Positions 8,395 to 17,161 of a stretch of 64,000 nt of DNA are shown in pieces (within the stretch, counting starts at the first letter, position 1; each line of letters starts with the position of its first letter). The translations under genes were made by a program, and so were the position numbers. The notes under the pieces were generated by a model. The model saw only the letters and a list, made by a program, of their open reading frames with translations, was not told where the DNA came from and searched no databases. The DNA comes from an uncultured Pelagibacteraceae bacterium (GTDB lineage Bacteria; Pseudomonadota; Alphaproteobacteria; Pelagibacterales; Pelagibacteraceae). The stretch covers positions 82,001 to 146,000 of the forward strand of contig CACMQA010000003.1 of assembly GCA_902615715.1 (NCBI GenBank). The letters are read 5' to 3'.

Positions 8395-9288
8395 ATGGAG
8401 CTTCCTGTTGTTAATCATCCTGACTATGTAGCTAAGATTAACGACGATAACAAATTTCCTATTCAGAAGTTTGGTGCTTTAGCAGAACATTTATTAAATT
8501 TTAGCGTGGTTAAAAAGTTTTATATTCCTCAAGAATGCTCTATAAAAACAATGAAAACATCACATTCATTGAAATATATAAATCATATAAAAAATAAAAC
8601 TTTAGATATTAAACTTCAAAAAAAAATTGGTTTTCCGATCAATGATAGCGTAGTAAGGAGATCTTTTGTTGCAACTGGTGGAACTGTTCTTGCTAGTAAA
8701 CTTGCTTTAGATTCAAAACTAGCATGTAATACAGCAGGCGGTAGTCACCATGCTACATTCGATTGTGGTGCTGGTTATTGTGTCTTTAATGATGTCGCTG
8801 TTGCAGCAAATTATCTAAAAAATAAGAATTACGCAAAAAAAATACTTATAATCGATTTAGATGTGCACCAAGGAAACGGAAATTCAGAAATATTTAAAAA
8901 TGATCCAAATATTCTAACATTTAGTATGCATTGTGCATCTAATTACCCAGCAAAGAAATCAAAGAGTGATATTGATGTTGAGCTAAAAGATAAAATGGAA
9001 GACAAGGAATATTTAAATATTCTACATAAAAATTTAAAAGAACTTAACAAAAATAAATACGATTTTGTATTTTATGTAGCTGGAGTTGACATTCATTTTG
9101 AAGATCGTTTAGGTAAACTAAAAATTTCTGATGATGGAATTAATAAAAGAGATCAAATAGTAATTGAAAATTTTTACTCGAAAAATACCCCTTTGTGCGG
9201 TGTTCTAGGTGGAGGCTATAATAAGAGTTTTGAAAAACTTATTGAGCTTCATTCAATGTTACATAAAAATTGTGCTAAAATTATTTAA
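8395..9288 (+). CDS. Histone deacetylase-family hydrolase
   Basis: This 297-residue zinc hydrolase has the arginase/deacetylase fold. The tandem histidines are in GGSHHATFDCGAGYC (His118, His119). The zinc ligands are Asp156 and His158 in DLDVHQGNGN and the Asp of AGVDIHFEDRLG. The late LGGGYN motif carries the catalytic Tyr. Bacterial members remove acetyl groups from polyamines, lysine or acetoin-related substrates. The target here is unknown; the close link to thiolase suggests acetyl-group metabolism. It begins directly after the thiolase stop, probably in the same transcript. Confidence 0.88.
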   Translation: MELPVVNHPDYVAKINDDNKFPIQKFGALAEHLLNFSVVKKFYIPQECSIKTMKTSHSLKYINHIKNKTLDIKLQKKIGFPINDSVVRRSFVATGGTVLASKLALDSKLACNTAGGSHHATFDCGAGYCVFNDVAVAANYLKNKNYAKKILIIDLDVHQGNGNSEIFKNDPNILTFSMHCASNYPAKKSKSDIDVELKDKMEDKEYLNILHKNLKELNKNKYDFVFYVAGVDIHFEDRLGKLKISDDGINKRDQIVIENFYSKNTPLCGVLGGGYNKSFEKLIELHSMLHKNCAKII

Positions 9289-9331
9289 ACCCAGTCCCAA
9301 CTCCCTTTGTAGGAGTTCTAGGGTTTGGGAC
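9287..9331. repeat. Inverted-repeat element with two competing outer stems
   Basis: The element fills the gap between the convergent deacetylase and acetoacetyl-CoA synthetase genes. The inner stem AACTCC/GGAGTT can be extended by AAACCC (9287-9292) with GGGTTT (9321-9326), or by GTCCCAA (9294-9300) with TTGGGAC (9325-9331). The two outer stems use overlapping bases, so they exclude each other. No T-run follows on the forward strand and only a weak one on the reverse, so a plain intrinsic terminator is doubtful. Confidence 0.5.
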
Positions 9332-9390
9332 CGAGCTTAGTTGAAAATTAACCTAAATTTAGTTTGATATTAATACATGAAAATGACGCG

Positions 9391-11322
9391 CTACAATTTT
9401 AACTGCGGCAAATTTTTAAAAAACTTTAAACTCTCAGGATTGGCTATTGCCTCTTTATTATTGATTGTTTCACCGTGAATTACTTTTCTAACCGCCAACT
9501 CAACTATTTTACCACTTTTTGTCCTAGGGATTTCTGGCACCTTAATAACCACTGAAGGAACATGTTTCGGGGAGCAGTTTTTTCGAATTTTTGATTTAAT
9601 TGTTTTTATTTTTTCATCATCCAACTCCTCATTGTTTTTTGTAGTAATAAATAAAACAATTCTTACATCATCATTATAATCTTGCCCAACAACAAGCCCT
9701 TCAGTTATGAAATCAATATCTTCAACTTGTTGATAAATTTCTGATGTTCCTATCCTCACGCCTCCGGGATTTAACGTAGCATCAGATCGTCCTCTCATTA
9801 TAAAACCATTATTTATAGTTCGCTCAATAAAATCACCGTGATGCCAAATATTTTCAAATCTATTGAAATAAGCCTTGTGATATTTTTGTCCGTCATCATC
9901 ACCCCAAAACTTTACAGGCATGGATGGAAAAGGTTTTTTAACTACAAGCTCCCCCTTCTCTCCATCTTTTACACTTTTTCCCTCATCAGTAAAAACATCC
10001 ACATCAATACCTAAGCTTTGACCTTGAATTTCTCCCATGTATACATTTGAATAAAGATTTCCTAAAACTAAACAGCCAACTAAATCTGTTCCTCCTGCAA
10101 TAGAAGCAAGATGTACATCTTTCTTTAAATTATCATATACATACTTAAAGCTTTCCTCGGCTAAGGGAGAGCCTGTTGAAGTTATTATTTTTATTGAACT
10201 CAGATCTAGATTTTTACTATTATATTTTTCATTCTTTAAATGATCGATGTATTTAGCGCTAACTCCAAATAGATTTATTTTCTTGTTTTGACAATACTCT
10301 AAGAGAACATCTATTTTTGGATAAACAGGTGCTCCATCGAATAAAAATATAGATGAGCCAGTTGCTAATCCTCCAACCAACCAATTCCACATCATCCAGC
10401 CCGTAGTAGTATAATAAAATAATTTTTCATTATCCCTGATATCGCAATGAAGCATGAATTCTTTATTATGTTCAATTAAAACGTTTCCAGTTCCATGTGT
10501 TATACATTTTGGTTTTCCAGTAGTACCACTTGAATAGAGAATATAAATAGGATGATTAAATTCAAATCTTTCAAAAGTTTCATCCATTTTTTCTTTTTCT
10601 AAAACCTCATCAAAGTTTATATAATTTTGAAGATTAATCTTTTCTTTCTTATTATATGCAAACACTAAAGTTTTTTTTATCGATGGAATTTGCTTTAAAA
10701 TATTTTCAATTTTTTCAAGAATGTTAATTTTTTTACCATTATAAAAATAGTGATCACTAGTAATTAAAATACTAGGTTCAATTTGTTTAAATCTATCTAC
10801 AACTCCTTGGGTTCCAAAGTCTGGGGAACATGACGACCAAATAATTCCGTTTTTTGCACAAGATAAGAATCCTATTATAGACTCAATTTTATTTGGGACA
10901 TAAGCAGCAACTCGATCCCCTTTTTTTAAACCTATAGATTTTAAATAATTAGAAAATTTACAAACTTTACTATAAAGTTGTTTCCAAGAAATCTCTTCTT
11001 CAAACCCTTTCTCGGATAAAAAACTTATTGCTATTTCTGATGACTTTTTCTTAAGAATATTCTCAGAATAATTTAATTTAGAATCTGGAAAGAAATTAGT
11101 TTTATTAAATATCTTATTATGTTTAATTATTTCTTTTCCTTTATCTCCAATAATCTTTGAATAGTCCCAAAACTTTGACCAAAATTCATCGGGATGATCT
11201 ACTGACCATTTCCACAAATTTTTAAAATTGTAGTTCGATTTTATATTTATATATTTTGAAAAATCCTCAAGAAGAGATTCTTTTTTTCTTTTACCAGAGG
11301 GTTCCCACAGAAATTTTTCCAT
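9391..11322 (-). CDS. aacS: Acetoacetate--CoA ligase (acetoacetyl-CoA synthetase)
   Basis: This 643-residue ANL-superfamily enzyme activates acetoacetate with ATP and CoA. The AMP-binding P-loop reads ILYSSGTTGKPKCITHG, followed by the family-typical GWMMWNWLVGGLATG segment. The adenylation hinge is in MRGRSDATLNPGGVRIGTSEIY, and the C-terminal catalytic Lys lies in PRTKSGKIVELAVRK. The N-terminus (WEPSGKRKKES... DHPDEFWSKFWDYS) is characteristic of acetoacetyl-CoA synthetases rather than acetyl-CoA synthetases. It is convergent with the thiolase and deacetylase-fold genes. Confidence 0.92.
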   Translation of the reverse strand: MEKFLWEPSGKRKKESLLEDFSKYINIKSNYNFKNLWKWSVDHPDEFWSKFWDYSKIIGDKGKEIIKHNKIFNKTNFFPDSKLNYSENILKKKSSEIAISFLSEKGFEEEISWKQLYSKVCKFSNYLKSIGLKKGDRVAAYVPNKIESIIGFLSCAKNGIIWSSCSPDFGTQGVVDRFKQIEPSILITSDHYFYNGKKINILEKIENILKQIPSIKKTLVFAYNKKEKINLQNYINFDEVLEKEKMDETFERFEFNHPIYILYSSGTTGKPKCITHGTGNVLIEHNKEFMLHCDIRDNEKLFYYTTTGWMMWNWLVGGLATGSSIFLFDGAPVYPKIDVLLEYCQNKKINLFGVSAKYIDHLKNEKYNSKNLDLSSIKIITSTGSPLAEESFKYVYDNLKKDVHLASIAGGTDLVGCLVLGNLYSNVYMGEIQGQSLGIDVDVFTDEGKSVKDGEKGELVVKKPFPSMPVKFWGDDDGQKYHKAYFNRFENIWHHGDFIERTINNGFIMRGRSDATLNPGGVRIGTSEIYQQVEDIDFITEGLVVGQDYNDDVRIVLFITTKNNEELDDEKIKTIKSKIRKNCSPKHVPSVVIKVPEIPRTKSGKIVELAVRKVIHGETINNKEAIANPESLKFFKNLPQLKL

Positions 11323-11448
11323 AAAAGCTAGCTTAGCTTTTATTTTTTTATCTTAATAGATATTTTTTAAGAATAATTTTCTGAACTAAAACTGCTCTAT
11401 TTGTTTTAATATCTCTTTTTTTAAATAAAAAATTTATTAACCAACGCA

Positions 11449-11498
11449 TGTCACATATGAATAAAACTAATTGACGAAAAAAAGCAGAAAATGTGACA
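11449..11498. promoter_or_regulatory. Candidate operator: TGTCACAT ... ATGTGACA upstream of aceE
   Basis: Two exactly complementary 8-mers (11449-11456 and 11491-11498) lie 34 bases apart in the 269-base gap between the divergent aacS and aceE genes. They could be paired half-sites for a regulator of either gene, or the arms of a hairpin. Downstream, TATAAT at 11578-11583 would start transcription only about two bases before the aceE ATG. No further gene is visible in this gap. Confidence 0.3.
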
Positions 11499-11591
11499 AA
11501 AATTGATCTTATCCGACTATTTGCCCTATTCTTTAATGTTTATTAATTATTTATTTTTTAATATGTTGCACCCAGTTTATAATAGCTAATT

Positions 11592-14500
11592 ATGGCTCAG
11601 AATATTTCAGTTCCAGATATAGGTGATTTTAAAGACGTAGAGGTCATAGAAGTTTTAGTTAAACCTGGAGACCAAATAAACAAGAATGATCCTATTGTTA
11701 CAATTGAAAGTGACAAGTCCAGTGTGGAAATACCTTCACCTGCTGCTGGAGAAATTAAAGATTTAAAAGTTAAAATTGGAGATAAAGTTTCAGAGGGAAG
11801 CGTATTAGCAACTATAGAAAATGGTCAAGCTGCATCAGCTCCAAAAGAGAAAAAAATTGAAAAAGAAGTTCAAACTCAAGAAAAACCAAAAACTAATGGC
11901 GAGGTAAATCAGGTAAGACAAGTTAAGAAAGTCTTTGCTGAACCAGCTTCTAAAGATGACATTGATCCTATTGAGACTAATGAGTGGATAGACTCTCTAA
12001 ATTCAGTTATTGAAAACGATGGTTCTTCAAGAGCAAGTTACTTATTAAACAAAGTTATCGATCAAGCTTATAAATCTGGCTTAGTTCTTCCAGATACAAG
12101 AACAACTCCTTATATAAATACTATTCCGCCAGAAGCTGAAGCAAAATCACCTGGCGATCAAAATATTGAAAAAAAAATACGGGCATATGTAAGGTGGAAT
12201 GCGGCAGCTATGGTTGTTAAGGCTAATAAAAAAAGTCCTGAACTAGGTGGCCATATCGGTACTTTTGCATCTGCAGCCACACTTTATGATGTGGGAATGA
12301 ATCATTTTTGGAGAGCAAAGAATAATAAATTTGGTGGAGATTTAATTTATTTTCAAGGGCACTCCGCTCCAGGAATGTACGCTCGAGCTTTCTTAGAGGG
12401 AAGACTTACTTCAAAACAACTTGATGGTTTTAGGCAAGAAGTAAATAAAGGAGGTTTGTCATCATATCCCCACCCTTGGTTGATGCCAAAGTTCTGGCAG
12501 TTTCCAACGGTCTCTATGGGTCTAGGACCCATCATGGCTATATATCAAGCCAGATTTTTAAAATATTTAATTAATAGAGGGTTGGTTAAAGATGAAGGAA
12601 GAAAAATTTGGGTATTTCTTGGTGATGGTGAAATGGATGAACCTGAGTCACTTGGTGCAATTGGATTAGCTGCTCGTGAAAAATTAGATAATTTAATTTT
12701 TGTTGTAAATTGTAATTTGCAAAGACTGGACGGTCCCGTTCGAGGAAATAGTAAAATTATTCAGGAACTAGAGGGTAGCTTTAGAGGTTCGGGTTGGAAT
12801 GTAATAAAAGTTATTTGGGGATCATACTGGGATCAATTATTAGCCAAAGATAAAACGGGCCTTCTTATAAAGAGAATGAATGAATGCGTAGATGGAGAAT
12901 ACCAAGCGTTTAAGGCTAAAGGTGGTTCATATGTTAGAGAAAAGTTTTTTGGAAAATATCCTGAGCTTACTGAACTTGTTTCTTCATTATCAGATAAAGA
13001 TATTTGGAGATTAAATAGAGGTGGCCATGATCCTCACAAAGTTTATGCAGCATACGCAGCAGCAATACAACATGCTGGATCACCTACGGTTATCTTAGCA
13101 AAAACTATTAAAGGATATGGAATGGGTAAAACAGGTGAAAGTGTAAACACAACCCACCAACAAAAAAAATTAGATGAGGAAGATCTACTTTACTATAGAG
13201 ACAGATTTAATGTCCCGCTTACAGATAAACAAGTTAAAGATATAGAGTATTACAAACCAAGCGAGAGTTCTGAAGAGATTAAATATTTAAAAGATAAGAG
13301 AATAAAACTAGGTGGTTTTATTCCAGAACGATCATCTTTTGCAAAACAAATTAAAGCTCCACCAAAAGACATCTTTGATGCATTCATGAAATCAACCGGG
13401 GAAAAAGAAATGTCTACGACAATGGCTTTAGTGAGAATGATGACTGCACTCCTTAGAGATAAAAATGTTGCACCAAGGTTAGTACCAATTATCCCTGACG
13501 AAGCGAGAACTTTTGGAATGGAGGGTTTCTTTCAAAAAATTGGTATTTATGCCCACGAGGGACAAAAATATGAGCCAGTGGACTCTGAACAGCTAAGTTC
13601 ATATCGAGAAGATAAAAGTGGACAAGTTTTAGAAGAAGGTATCAATGAGTCTGGGGCAATGTCATCCTGGATTGCAGCAGGAACCGCTTATACTAATCAT
13701 GATATCGAAATGATACCAGTTTATATTTTCTATTCTATGTTCGGATTTCAAAGAGTTGGGGATTTAGCATGGGCAGCTGGTGACTCTCAAGCAAGAGGTT
13801 TTTTAATTGGAGCAACAGCAGGAAGAACCACATTAGCTGGAGAAGGATTACAACACCAAGACGGACATAGTCAGTTGTTAGCATCAAACATCCCAAACTG
13901 CATTAGTTATGACCCAACGTTTGCTTACGAGATGGCAACAATATTTAGAGAAGGCTTAAGAAGAATGCATGAAAAGAAAGAGAATGTCTTCTACTACATC
14001 ACTGCAATGAATGAAAACTACTCTCATCCAGAAAAACCTAAAGGTTGTAAAGATGGTATTTTAAAAGGAATGTACTTATTCAAAGAAGGAAAAAATAAAG
14101 GAAAAACTAAAGTTCAATTATTAGGTTCAGGAACAATTTTAAGAGAAATCATATCCGCTTCTGAAATCTTGTCAAAAGAATATAATATAGATGCAGACAT
14201 ATGGAGCGTGACAAGTTTTAATGAATTAAGAAGAGATGGAATGGAAACTGAAAGATTGAATCTTTTAAATCCAAATAAAAAACCAAAAAAATCTTACGTT
14301 CAAGAATGTTTATCAAAAAGAGATGGACCAGTCATAGCAGCTTCAGATTATACAAGAGCATTCACTGATCAAATAAGACCTTACACAGACAAAAAGTTTT
14401 ATTCATTTGGAACAGATGGTTACGGAAGAAGTGACACGAGGAAAAATCTTAGAAAATTTTTTGAGGTAGATAAAGAGCATATTGTAGCCTTTACCTTAAG

Positions 14501-14600
14501 CGCATTAGCAAAAGAACAACTTGTTGGCTCTGAAGAAGCAGAAAAAGCAATTAAAAAATATAAGATAGACAAAGAGAAGGATTTCCCAGCGAACTTATAA
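11592..14600 (+). CDS. aceE: Pyruvate dehydrogenase E1 (homodimeric AceE) with N-terminal lipoyl domain
   Basis: This subunit decarboxylates pyruvate with thiamine diphosphate and passes the acetyl group to lipoamide. Residues 1-77 form a complete lipoyl domain with the lipoylated Lys42 in IESDKSSVEIP. A charged linker runs to about 115, and the E1 starts at FAEPASKDDIDPIETNEW. The ThDP-Mg site begins at GDGEMDEPES (344) with NCN at 373-375. Most homodimeric E1 proteins are near 890 residues and lack a lipoyl domain; here it is 1002. The lipoyl domain is nearly the same as that of the adjacent AceF, which suggests a domain copy. No E3 gene is in the operon. Confidence 0.95.
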   Translation: MAQNISVPDIGDFKDVEVIEVLVKPGDQINKNDPIVTIESDKSSVEIPSPAAGEIKDLKVKIGDKVSEGSVLATIENGQAASAPKEKKIEKEVQTQEKPKTNGEVNQVRQVKKVFAEPASKDDIDPIETNEWIDSLNSVIENDGSSRASYLLNKVIDQAYKSGLVLPDTRTTPYINTIPPEAEAKSPGDQNIEKKIRAYVRWNAAAMVVKANKKSPELGGHIGTFASAATLYDVGMNHFWRAKNNKFGGDLIYFQGHSAPGMYARAFLEGRLTSKQLDGFRQEVNKGGLSSYPHPWLMPKFWQFPTVSMGLGPIMAIYQARFLKYLINRGLVKDEGRKIWVFLGDGEMDEPESLGAIGLAAREKLDNLIFVVNCNLQRLDGPVRGNSKIIQELEGSFRGSGWNVIKVIWGSYWDQLLAKDKTGLLIKRMNECVDGEYQAFKAKGGSYVREKFFGKYPELTELVSSLSDKDIWRLNRGGHDPHKVYAAYAAAIQHAGSPTVILAKTIKGYGMGKTGESVNTTHQQKKLDEEDLLYYRDRFNVPLTDKQVKDIEYYKPSESSEEIKYLKDKRIKLGGFIPERSSFAKQIKAPPKDIFDAFMKSTGEKEMSTTMALVRMMTALLRDKNVAPRLVPIIPDEARTFGMEGFFQKIGIYAHEGQKYEPVDSEQLSSYREDKSGQVLEEGINESGAMSSWIAAGTAYTNHDIEMIPVYIFYSMFGFQRVGDLAWAAGDSQARGFLIGATAGRTTLAGEGLQHQDGHSQLLASNIPNCISYDPTFAYEMATIFREGLRRMHEKKENVFYYITAMNENYSHPEKPKGCKDGILKGMYLFKEGKNKGKTKVQLLGSGTILREIISASEILSKEYNIDADIWSVTSFNELRRDGMETERLNLLNPNKKPKKSYVQECLSKRDGPVIAASDYTRAFTDQIRPYTDKKFYSFGTDGYGRSDTRKNLRKFFEVDKEHIVAFTLSALAKEQLVGSEEAEKAIKKYKIDKEKDFPANL

Positions 14601-14601
14601 A

Positions 14602-15864
14602 ATGACAATTCAAAAAATTTTAGTTCCAGATATGGGTGACTTTAAAGATGTAGAAGTCATCGAGGTTCTTGTAAAAAAAGGTCAAGTTATTAAAAAAAAT
14701 GACTCTTTAATAACTTTAGAAAGCGACAAATCAAGTGTTGAGGTGCCATCTACTCACGAAGGCAAGGTAGAAAAAATTAATGTTTCTGTAGGTGATAAAA
14801 TTAATAAAGGAGATTTAATTCTTACTTTAGAGTCAAAACAAGAAACAAATGAACCTATAAAAGAAAAATCTAAAAAAGAACCAGTAAAACAAAAAATACA
14901 AAATGAAGTAGTTCAGGTACAACAGCAACAACCTGCACCTAGTGTTCCTGCTTCAGGAAAAAGTTCTGCAAGTCCAAAAATAAGAAAATTTGCAAGAGAG
15001 CTGGGAGCGGATATTTCTAAGATTTCTGGCACGCAACGAGCTGGAAGAGTATCAGAAGAAGATGTAAAAAATTTTATAAGATCTCAAGTTACAGTTTCTC
15101 AAGGTGAAGTGCAAAAAAAAGAAGTTGCAAAATATGTAGAAGAATATTCTCACGAAGAATTTGGAGAAATAGCAACACAAGGTCTACCACGTGTTAAGAA
15201 ACTTTCGGGACCACATTTAGTCAGATCGTGGACAGAAATTCCACACGTTACTCAACATGATGAAATAGATGTTACTGACATGGAACAGTTTAGAAATTCT
15301 TTATATGATTATTATACTGGTGAAAAAATAAAAGTAACTCCTCTTGCTTTTATTGCAAAAGCCTTGGTGAGTGCTCTAAAAGAATTTCCAAATTTTAACG
15401 CGTCATTAAACCTTGAGAGTAATAAAATTATTTATAAAAAATATTTTCATATCGGTTTTGCCGTTGATACTCCGCATGGCCTAATGGTTCCTAAATTAAG
15501 AAACGTTGATCAAATGAGTATTCAAAAAATTGGGGAAGAGCTTAAAAATACAAGTCAACTATGCAGAGAACTAAAGATTGATAAAAAAGAATTTTTTGGT
15601 GGATCGATGACTATTTCAAGTTTAGGAGGAATTGGCGGAACACATTTTACACCTATCATTAATCCACCAGAGGTAGCCATTTTAGGAGTTGGAAGAACTT
15701 TCGATCGACTTGTTAAAGAAAAAAATCAAATAGTTTCTAAAAAGATACTTCCGATATCACTTTCTTATGATCACAGATTAATAGATGGCGCGGAAGGTGC
15801 TAGATTTTGTGTTTATCTTGGAAAATGTCTTGGAAAAGATTTTGCCTTTAAGCTTGCTGTTTAG
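14602..15864 (+). CDS. aceF: Pyruvate dehydrogenase E2, dihydrolipoamide acetyltransferase
   Basis: This is the core acetyltransferase of the pyruvate dehydrogenase complex. It has one lipoyl domain (1-78, Lys43 in LESDKSSVEVP), a linker with a Gln/Pro stretch, a peripheral-subunit-binding domain at about 123-160 (SPKIRKFARELGADISKISG), and the catalytic domain ending in SYDHRLIDG with His391 and Asp395. The ATG follows the aceE stop by one base, so the two are an operon. E. coli AceF has three lipoyl domains; here one is on E2 and another on E1. E3 is probably supplied by the lpd gene near 59 kb. Confidence 0.95.
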   Translation: MTIQKILVPDMGDFKDVEVIEVLVKKGQVIKKNDSLITLESDKSSVEVPSTHEGKVEKINVSVGDKINKGDLILTLESKQETNEPIKEKSKKEPVKQKIQNEVVQVQQQQPAPSVPASGKSSASPKIRKFARELGADISKISGTQRAGRVSEEDVKNFIRSQVTVSQGEVQKKEVAKYVEEYSHEEFGEIATQGLPRVKKLSGPHLVRSWTEIPHVTQHDEIDVTDMEQFRNSLYDYYTGEKIKVTPLAFIAKALVSALKEFPNFNASLNLESNKIIYKKYFHIGFAVDTPHGLMVPKLRNVDQMSIQKIGEELKNTSQLCRELKIDKKEFFGGSMTISSLGGIGGTHFTPIINPPEVAILGVGRTFDRLVKEKNQIVSKKILPISLSYDHRLIDGAEGARFCVYLGKCLGKDFAFKLAV

Positions 15865-15888
15865 ATCTTCTTAAACTATTAACCCCTG

Positions 15889-16791
15889 ATGGATAAAAAA
15901 TCGTTCTCACTGATTTGTGCTATTGTTACGTCCGTTCTTTGGGGCTCAGCTTTTGTGGCGCAAGACATGGGTATGGATTTTATTGGACCTCATACTTTTA
16001 ATGTAGGAAGATTTTTAATAGGATTTTTAACTTTAGTTCCTTTCTTTTTTATTTTTGAATTTAAAAATATAAATTTCAAACAACTTGATAAAAGGAAAAT
16101 AGCTTATTTTTTATTTTATTTGGGATTTGTTTTAGCCATAGGTCAAGAGCTACAACAGATTTCTTTAATTTATACCGATGTAGCAAACACCGGAGTTTTT
16201 ACAGTATTCTATGTTTTAGTTGTTCCTGTAATTTCTTACTTTGTATTTTCAAAAAAAATGCACTGGTCTATTTGGCCATCGGTTTTTATCTGTATACTTG
16301 GCGGCTTACTTCTAAGCGAACTTAATAATTATTCGGTAAGATTGGGTGATACTTTAGGTATCTTAAGTGCCTTTTGTTGGGGAGTTCATATTTTGCTTAT
16401 TAAAAAAACGGTTGAAATGTTTAACTTTCCTATAACTATAGCAATGTCTCAATGTTTTGTGGCATGCCTAGTTTTGATTGGTCCAATGTTTTATTTTGAA
16501 GACCCTACGTTTAGTAATTTTTTAAAAGACTCATACGAAGTTTTATATGTGGGAATTCTATCAAGTGGCCTTGCTTTTTTATTACAAACATACAGTTTAC
16601 AAAATATATCTCCGGCTCCTGCTGCAATAGTTTTCTCGTTGGAAGGTGTTTTCGCAGCAATTTTAGCATGGTTAATATTAGACCAATTCTTAAATGAAAT
16701 TAAAGTTTTAGGAATATTTTTAATATTAGCTGCTGTAATTTTCTCACAACTAATGCCAATATATGATAAGAAAAATTATGGACGAAACTAA
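15889..16791 (+). CDS. DMT-superfamily (EamA) transporter
   Basis: This is a 300-residue membrane protein with ten predicted helices in two EamA repeats. The first repeat begins SVLWGSAFVAQDMGMDFIGP and the second near GILSAFCWGVHILLIKKT. Family members export amino acids, metabolites or nucleotides; the substrate is not predictable. It follows aceF by 24 bases and overlaps the next gene, so it may be cotranscribed. Confidence 0.85.
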   Translation: MDKKSFSLICAIVTSVLWGSAFVAQDMGMDFIGPHTFNVGRFLIGFLTLVPFFFIFEFKNINFKQLDKRKIAYFLFYLGFVLAIGQELQQISLIYTDVANTGVFTVFYVLVVPVISYFVFSKKMHWSIWPSVFICILGGLLLSELNNYSVRLGDTLGILSAFCWGVHILLIKKTVEMFNFPITIAMSQCFVACLVLIGPMFYFEDPTFSNFLKDSYEVLYVGILSSGLAFLLQTYSLQNISPAPAAIVFSLEGVFAAILAWLILDQFLNEIKVLGIFLILAAVIFSQLMPIYDKKNYGRN

Positions 16792-17155
16792 TAAAGGTTA
16801 TATGAAGCATTTAGGTGGTCTGGAATTAAAACAGATCAGCGAAACACAATACGAATTTATTGTTGAAGTAAAAGAAATACACTTAAACACTGGAAAAATT
16901 GCTCACGGTGGTTTCCTTGCATCCATTGCAGACACAGGAATGGGCACAGCTGCTCATAGAGTAGCAGGAGATAAAAGATGTGTAACAATTAATTTAGATA
17001 TGAAATTTATATCTGCAGGCTTGTTAGGCGATAAATTGAAAGGAAAGGTTAAGATACTGAAAAAAACAAATACTCTTATCTTTATCTCTTGTGAAATTTC
17101 AAATTCTAGCGACATAGTTTCCTCTGCAAGTGGTACTTGGAAAATACTAAAATAG
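16778..17155 (+). CDS. PaaI-type hotdog-fold thioesterase
   Basis: This is a small acyl-CoA thioesterase-like protein of about 125 residues. The PaaI/4HBT core is seen: HLNTGKIAHGGFLASIADTGMG (substrate-binding and catalytic HGG loop) and the strand CVTINLDMKFISAG. The chosen ATG overlaps the EamA gene by 14 bases; an ATG five codons earlier (16763) is possible and no Shine-Dalgarno decides. The natural substrate is unknown. Confidence 0.8.
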   Translation: MDETNKGYMKHLGGLELKQISETQYEFIVEVKEIHLNTGKIAHGGFLASIADTGMGTAAHRVAGDKRCVTINLDMKFISAGLLGDKLKGKVKILKKTNTLIFISCEISNSSDIVSSASGTWKILK

Positions 17156-17161
17156 TTAATA

